Below are positions 37,301-40,826 of a stretch of DNA of 40,826 nt, one piece after another. The stretch's first letter is position 1. Each line of letters begins with the position of its first letter. Position numbers and translations under genes: made by a program. The notes under the pieces are model-generated. The model made no database searches and was not told the DNA's origin. It was given only the letters and a program-made list of their open reading frames with translations. This DNA is from Vagococcus bubulae (GTDB taxonomy: Bacteria > Bacillota > Bacilli > Lactobacillales > Vagococcaceae), in assembly GCF_003950315.1 (NCBI RefSeq), contig NZ_NGJT01000018.1:1-40826 (forward strand). Reading direction: 5' to 3'.

Positions 37301-38170
37301 GTGAGAAAAAATAATTCGAGTCGAAATATCATTATAGCGATCACTGTTGTGATTGTTATTATTTTATTAGTGACATTTAGTGCGATGCAACGAGATAATA
37401 ATAAAAAAAGTTTACCAGGTCAGTCGCAAACGAATAATGTGATTGCAAAAGTGGACTATGTAGTGAAAGCTCCTTTTAGAATGCTTGAAAGCGGAGTAAA
37501 GAGTATTAATAATTTATTTAATACCTATACAGAAAATGAAGAATTAAAAAAACAAATTGATAAAAGTGTTTCTTTAGAAGCTGAGTTGGCAAGTCAAAAG
37601 GCTGAAACAAGAAAATTGAAAGAGCAATTAAAATTGAATGATACATTAACTGATTATGATGTGATTAATGCCAGTGTCATTAATCGGTCACCAGATAGTT
37701 GGCAAGATGTTTTAATTATTGATAAAGGAACAAAAGATGGCATAGAAGTTAATATGGCGGTAATGGGTGATAAAGGGCTAATTGGTCGAGTGATTATTGC
37801 TGAATCTAGTAGTGCAAAGGTAGAATTATTAACCACTCAAAATCAAAATACCAATCATTTTCCTGTGATGATTCAGACAAAAGATGATAAATCAGCATAT
37901 GGATTAATGGAAGGTTATAATAGTAAAACACATACTTTAGTTGTATCTCAATTGACGAGTGTTGATAATATTAAAAAAGGAGATTTAGTGTCGACTTCTG
38001 GTTTAGGAAATAATTCTCCTGAAGGTCTTGTCGTTGGTGAAGTTAAAGAAGTTAAGAAAAATAAAACAGGACTTAATGCTGAAGTATTAGTAACCCCAGT
38101 TGCTGATATGTACGATGTGTCAAGTGTAACAGTAATTAAACGCCTTGCTGGAAATCAAGAGGTGGAATAA
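37301..38170 (+). CDS. mreC: Rod shape-determining protein MreC
   Basis: 289 residues from GTG 37301, preceded by GGGGTG at 6 bp; the upstream in-frame ATG (37223) would add 26 unrelated residues and has no site. One membrane segment near residues 11-28, a coiled coil (about 75-115, NEELKKQIDKSVSLEAEL), then the MreC beta-barrel domain (VINRSPDSWQDVLIIDKGTKDGI; GLIGRVI; STSGLGNNSPEGLVVGEV). It organises peripheral peptidoglycan synthesis outside the membrane. Overlaps mreD by one base. Confidence 0.94.
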   Translation: MRKNNSSRNIIIAITVVIVIILLVTFSAMQRDNNKKSLPGQSQTNNVIAKVDYVVKAPFRMLESGVKSINNLFNTYTENEELKKQIDKSVSLEAELASQKAETRKLKEQLKLNDTLTDYDVINASVINRSPDSWQDVLIIDKGTKDGIEVNMAVMGDKGLIGRVIIAESSSAKVELLTTQNQNTNHFPVMIQTKDDKSAYGLMEGYNSKTHTLVVSQLTSVDNIKKGDLVSTSGLGNNSPEGLVVGEVKEVKKNKTGLNAEVLVTPVADMYDVSSVTVIKRLAGNQEVE

Positions 38171-38688
38171 TGGAAAAAAATTCATATTATCCATACTATT
38201 TACCAGTGTTGTTATTTGTTGCTATGCTAGTTGATGGACATGTGAGTAGTGCGATGATGGGGATGTTATCTATTCCTATGACGTTTACTAGTCATTTAGT
38301 TTTACTGATTTTAATGTTTTCAACGTTTAAAGTAAGTCAAACCTATTTAATGATTTGTGCAACAGTTATTGGGTTACTATATGATTCTTATTTTTACAAT
38401 GTTTTAGGTATTAATTTAATACTTTTGCCTATTCTTGTTTTTTTAATGTATAGACTCTTTGAATACGTCGAACCAAATACTTTAACTCTTATATTAAGTT
38501 TCATTGTTTTTGTGACCTTAATGTCAATAGGTAGAGCTGTTTTACTGAGTGTCTTTAAGCTAACCAATGCTAATTTTTTGGATTTTTTTACACGAAATTT
38601 AGCACCTTCTCTATTGATTAATATTCTGTATATATGTCTATTAGTAATCCCCCTATCAAAGATATATGGAATTTATAAAAATAAATGA
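38170..38688 (+). CDS. mreD: Rod shape-determining protein MreD
   Basis: 172 residues, polytopic (five or six hydrophobic segments), typical MreD size. It binds MreC in the elongation complex. Start ATG shares the A of the mreC stop (TAATG), so the two are translationally coupled. No mreB upstream, as is usual for ovoid cocci. sagA follows 157 bp later in the same direction, the order seen in enterococci and with pcsB in streptococci. Confidence 0.92.
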   Translation: MEKNSYYPYYLPVLLFVAMLVDGHVSSAMMGMLSIPMTFTSHLVLLILMFSTFKVSQTYLMICATVIGLLYDSYFYNVLGINLILLPILVFLMYRLFEYVEPNTLTLILSFIVFVTLMSIGRAVLLSVFKLTNANFLDFFTRNLAPSLLINILYICLLVIPLSKIYGIYKNK

Positions 38689-38704
38689 TTATTTGAAATG
38701 TTTT

Positions 38705-38721
38705 TGTAACATTCCTATCAT
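38705..38721 (+). promoter_or_regulatory. Partial WalR-type box upstream of sagA
   Basis: TGTAAC-N5-TATCAT: first half is a perfect match to TGTWAH, second half 4 of 6. A TAGAAT at 38743-38748 could be the -10 but no good -35 pairs with it, so activation would be needed. Tentative. Confidence 0.35.
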
Positions 38722-38845
38722 CAAAGTGACATGTATCTATGTTAGAATTTGATTATTGTTAAAGTTAACGTAAATTTAAAAAAATGAATAAAAACTTAAT
38801 CAAATAAAAATAAATGTGAAATGAAAAAATGGAGGATGGCTAGCT

Positions 38846-40120
38846 TTGAAGAAGAAAGTATTATCGACGGTTTTATTAAGTAGTATGTTATTAAGTACTG
38901 TGGGTGCACCAGCAGTTGCTACTGCAGCTAACACAGACTCAAAAGTAGAAGAACAAAATAAAAAAATTAAAGAATTGGCTTCTAAAGAACAAGAAGCAAC
39001 GAATCAATTATCAAGTATAAAAGAAAATATTTCATCAATTAAGGAAGAAGCATCAGCTTTACAATCAAAACAAGCTGAATTAACAAAAGAAATTTCTAGT
39101 CTAAATGGAGAAGTTCAAGACTTAGAAGCACGTATTGCTAAACGTGATGCATCAATTAAAGAACAAGCAAGATCAGTACAGGTAGATTCAAATAGCTCAA
39201 ATGTTGTTGATTTAGTATTAAACGCAGACTCTGTTTCAGATGCTTTGACAAAGGTTATGGCAGCTAGTCGTTTAGTAGGTGCTAACAATGATATGATGAA
39301 ACAACAAAAAGAAGATAAAGACGCTGTTGAATCTAAAAAATCATCAGTTGAAGAAAAAGCAAAAGAAGTTCAAGAAACAGCTATCACTTTGGAAGCTAAA
39401 AAAGGTGAATTAGAGGATCAAGAGCTTGCTCAACAAGCGGCAATTAGTCAAATTTCTGCTGAAAAAGCAACAGAAGAAAGTAAAAAAAATCAATATTTAG
39501 CTGAACAAAAGGCTGCAGAAGCAAAACGTGAAGAACAACGTAAAGCAGTTGAAGTTGCCAATCAAGCTGCTAAAAATGAACAGGTAAATACTGATAATTC
39601 TGGAAAAATTGATAAACAAGAAACAGTTGTGACACCGAATGATATTAATACAACAAAACCAACTGAAACAAAACCAGAAGAAACAGTAACACCAAATACA
39701 CCTGAACAAAGTACGCCTGTTGCAACGACTCCTACACCAGCACCAACTCCTGCAGCACCAGCTGCAAATGGTAATGCTATCGTGTCTGAAGCGTACAAAC
39801 ATATTGGAAAACCATATGTTTGGGGAGCTAAAGGACCTGAATCATTTGACTGTTCAGGATTTACGTCTTATGTATTCCGTCAAGCAGCAGGAAAAGAAAT
39901 TGGTGGATGGACTGTCCCACAAGAAAGTGCTGGAACACAAATTTCATTAGGTGAATTACAACCAGGAGATTTAGTATTCTGGGGTTCTAGAGGTTCAACG
40001 TATCATGTAGGTATATATGTAGGTGGTGGACAATACATTCACGCACCACAACCAGGAGAATCAGTTAAAGTGACAAGTATGTCATATTATTCACCAGATT
40101 TTGGTGTAAGAGTTAACTAA
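38846..40120 (+). CDS. sagA: Secreted NlpC/P60 peptidoglycan hydrolase, SagA-like
   Basis: 424 residues from TTG 38846 (GGAGG at 10 bp). Sec signal peptide (MKKKVLSTVLLSSM, cleavage near ATAA), then a long coiled coil (about 30-250) like PcsB/SagA, a Thr/Pro/Glu-rich linker, and a C-terminal NlpC/P60 domain with catalytic C336 (SFDCSGF), H387 (YHVGIYVG) and H399 (IHAP). SagA of Enterococcus cleaves crosslinked muropeptides and is needed for daughter-cell separation. Follows mreCD. Likely part of the WalRK regulon by analogy; a partial box is at 38705. Confidence 0.93.
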   Translation: MKKKVLSTVLLSSMLLSTVGAPAVATAANTDSKVEEQNKKIKELASKEQEATNQLSSIKENISSIKEEASALQSKQAELTKEISSLNGEVQDLEARIAKRDASIKEQARSVQVDSNSSNVVDLVLNADSVSDALTKVMAASRLVGANNDMMKQQKEDKDAVESKKSSVEEKAKEVQETAITLEAKKGELEDQELAQQAAISQISAEKATEESKKNQYLAEQKAAEAKREEQRKAVEVANQAAKNEQVNTDNSGKIDKQETVVTPNDINTTKPTETKPEETVTPNTPEQSTPVATTPTPAPTPAAPAANGNAIVSEAYKHIGKPYVWGAKGPESFDCSGFTSYVFRQAAGKEIGGWTVPQESAGTQISLGELQPGDLVFWGSRGSTYHVGIYVGGGQYIHAPQPGESVKVTSMSYYSPDFGVRVN

Positions 40121-40163
40121 TTTAATGGCTCTTTGTCAAATAGGACTGATGAGTTAAATCTAT

Positions 40164-40207
40164 AAGATGATGAATTTGAGAGTAATCTCAGATTTATCAT
40201 CTTTTTT
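40164..40207 (+). terminator. Hairpin with T tract inside the IS end, downstream of sagA
   Basis: AAGATGATGAATTTGAGA pairs with TCTCAGATTTATCATCTT, loop GTAA, followed by TTTTTT in the rightward direction. The hairpin would end sagA transcripts and protect the transposase from antisense or readthrough transcription. Confidence 0.75.
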
Positions 40208-40209
40208 AG

Positions 40210-40826
40210 TTAGTTAATTTTTATAAGACCGTTTATCAAGAAAATTCTTATTCTCATGTTGCTGAATGATTTGAATCCGTATGATACTCTTTTAAGGGTT
40301 TTTATATGAGTATTCTTAGCTTCAATTTTTCCATTGGAAAAATCATAAAGAAGGGCATTGCGAATACCAGTTTCATATGCAAGTAAGTTTTCTAATTTAT
40401 CTTTAAATAACCTATCTAAGCTATTAGGTAAGTTTTTCAACAGTTCAAAAAATGAATCAGCCTCTTTATTTCTAAAATGATACGTTAGTAATTGGAAGCT
40501 ATCGTAGGCTTCTTTTAGATTTGGAGAGAATGAAAGTAGTCGATTAATCATCATTGATTCTGTTAAAAGTGGATATTTAGGAGAAGGAAAACTTCTCCAT
40601 GTTTTGAATTCAGAAATAGAAATAGTTAGTTGATTTTTTAAAATAAATTTCCAATTTGTTTTTAGTTTATTCGCTTCTGATTTTTTATTCTCACTAATTA
40701 ATACTTTCATTTCTCGTACTCTAAATTCATTAAAAGCAGTGTTTAGATGCTTTATAACATGGAATCGATCAATGATAACACCCGCAGTAGGAAACACTTT
40801 TTTAGTTAATTGAAAATAGGCAGCAT
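40210..40826 (-). CDS. ISL3-family transposase (5' partial)
   Basis: The frame stays open to the window edge (AAYFQLTKKVFPTAGV), so the internal GTG at 40797 is not the start. About 205 of the usual 400-430 residues are visible: the C-terminal part of the DDE_Tnp_ISL3 domain, with VIIDRFHVIKHLN (an acidic catalytic residue followed by the conserved RFH), the helical insertion, and the final VSYGFKSFSNMRIRIFL block. No frameshift in the visible part, so the element may be intact. Confidence 0.88.
   Translation of the reverse strand, partial: AAYFQLTKKVFPTAGVIIDRFHVIKHLNTAFNEFRVREMKVLISENKKSEANKLKTNWKFILKNQLTISISEFKTWRSFPSPKYPLLTESMMINRLLSFSPNLKEAYDSFQLLTYHFRNKEADSFFELLKNLPNSLDRLFKDKLENLLAYETGIRNALLYDFSNGKIEAKNTHIKTLKRVSYGFKSFSNMRIRIFLINGLIKIN

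Larger units (their letters stand above)
40127..40826 (-). mobile_element. ISL3-family insertion sequence, one end (continues beyond window)
   Basis: The sequence beginning GGCTCTTTGTCAAATAGG at 40127 has the GGCTCTTT start typical of ISL3-family terminal repeats. The transposase gene reads leftward toward it. The other terminal repeat and the 8-bp target duplication lie outside the window, so the outer boundary is unknown. Confidence 0.72.

Noticed and set aside
39497-39802. Antisense frames within sagA (39497-39802, 39562-39798)
   Set aside because: Low-complexity shadows of the Thr/Pro/Glu-rich linker and coiled coil.

Overview
The window looks like chromosomal DNA of a low-GC lactic acid bacterium, most likely Enterococcaceae (Enterococcus or Vagococcus). 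Grounds: AT-rich genes with strong AGGAGG ribosome binding sites and several TTG/GTG starts; an enterococcal-type maltose locus (MalT, MapP, maltose phosphorylase, PgmB, MalR); a mreC-mreD-sagA order; a CiaRH-like two-component system; and an LPXTG surface protein with Cna-B repeats. The genus is inferred from gene content, not from a marker gene.

Layout. 1-1568: 3' part of a cell-wall-anchored adhesin built from near-identical 537-bp tandem repeats. 1624-3024: remains of a divergent panE/LysR pair joined by a deletion, the LysR part also frameshifted. 3219-10403: complete maltose system, pgmB and maltose phosphorylase leftward, malT-mapP-malR rightward, with operator-bearing promoters between. 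10496-15274: AraC regulator and four genes (Gfo/Idh oxidoreductase, ThuA-like protein, TIM-barrel isomerase-like protein, second Gfo/Idh oxidoreductase), probably a redox pathway for an unknown sugar or polyol. 15421-22951: alpha-galactoside (msm/raffinose-type) operon with AraC regulator, ABC importer without its ATPase, and two unrelated alpha-galactosidases (GH36 and GH4). 23352-28140: a second alpha-glucoside PTS with a GH4 6-phospho-alpha-glucosidase, RpiR regulator, an unknown membrane protein and a free-standing EIIA.

28175-33530 (leftward): a three-gene operon (VTC/TTM-type polyphosphate polymerase domain, DUF4956 membrane protein, secreted beta-helix lipoprotein) followed by ciaR-ciaH. 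A direct repeat that fits the streptococcal CiaR box sits 10 bp upstream of a -10-like hexamer in front of the operon, so the two-component system and the operon may form one regulatory unit. This is the best candidate here for a poorly described system. 33829-36429: adhE, with a Rex/CRP-like palindrome at its promoter. 36475-37125: unknown membrane protein. 37301-40120: mreC, mreD and sagA-like NlpC/P60 hydrolase (cell shape and septum). 40127-end: one end of an ISL3-family insertion sequence, 6 bp after the sagA stop.

Overall this is a carbohydrate-acquisition island. Imported alpha-glucosides can be dephosphorylated and phosphorolysed (MapP/MalP) or hydrolysed as 6-phosphates (GlvA-like). 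Alpha-galactosides enter by ABC transport. Motif and operator statements come from reading the sequence; family assignments are from memory of those families and no database search was run.
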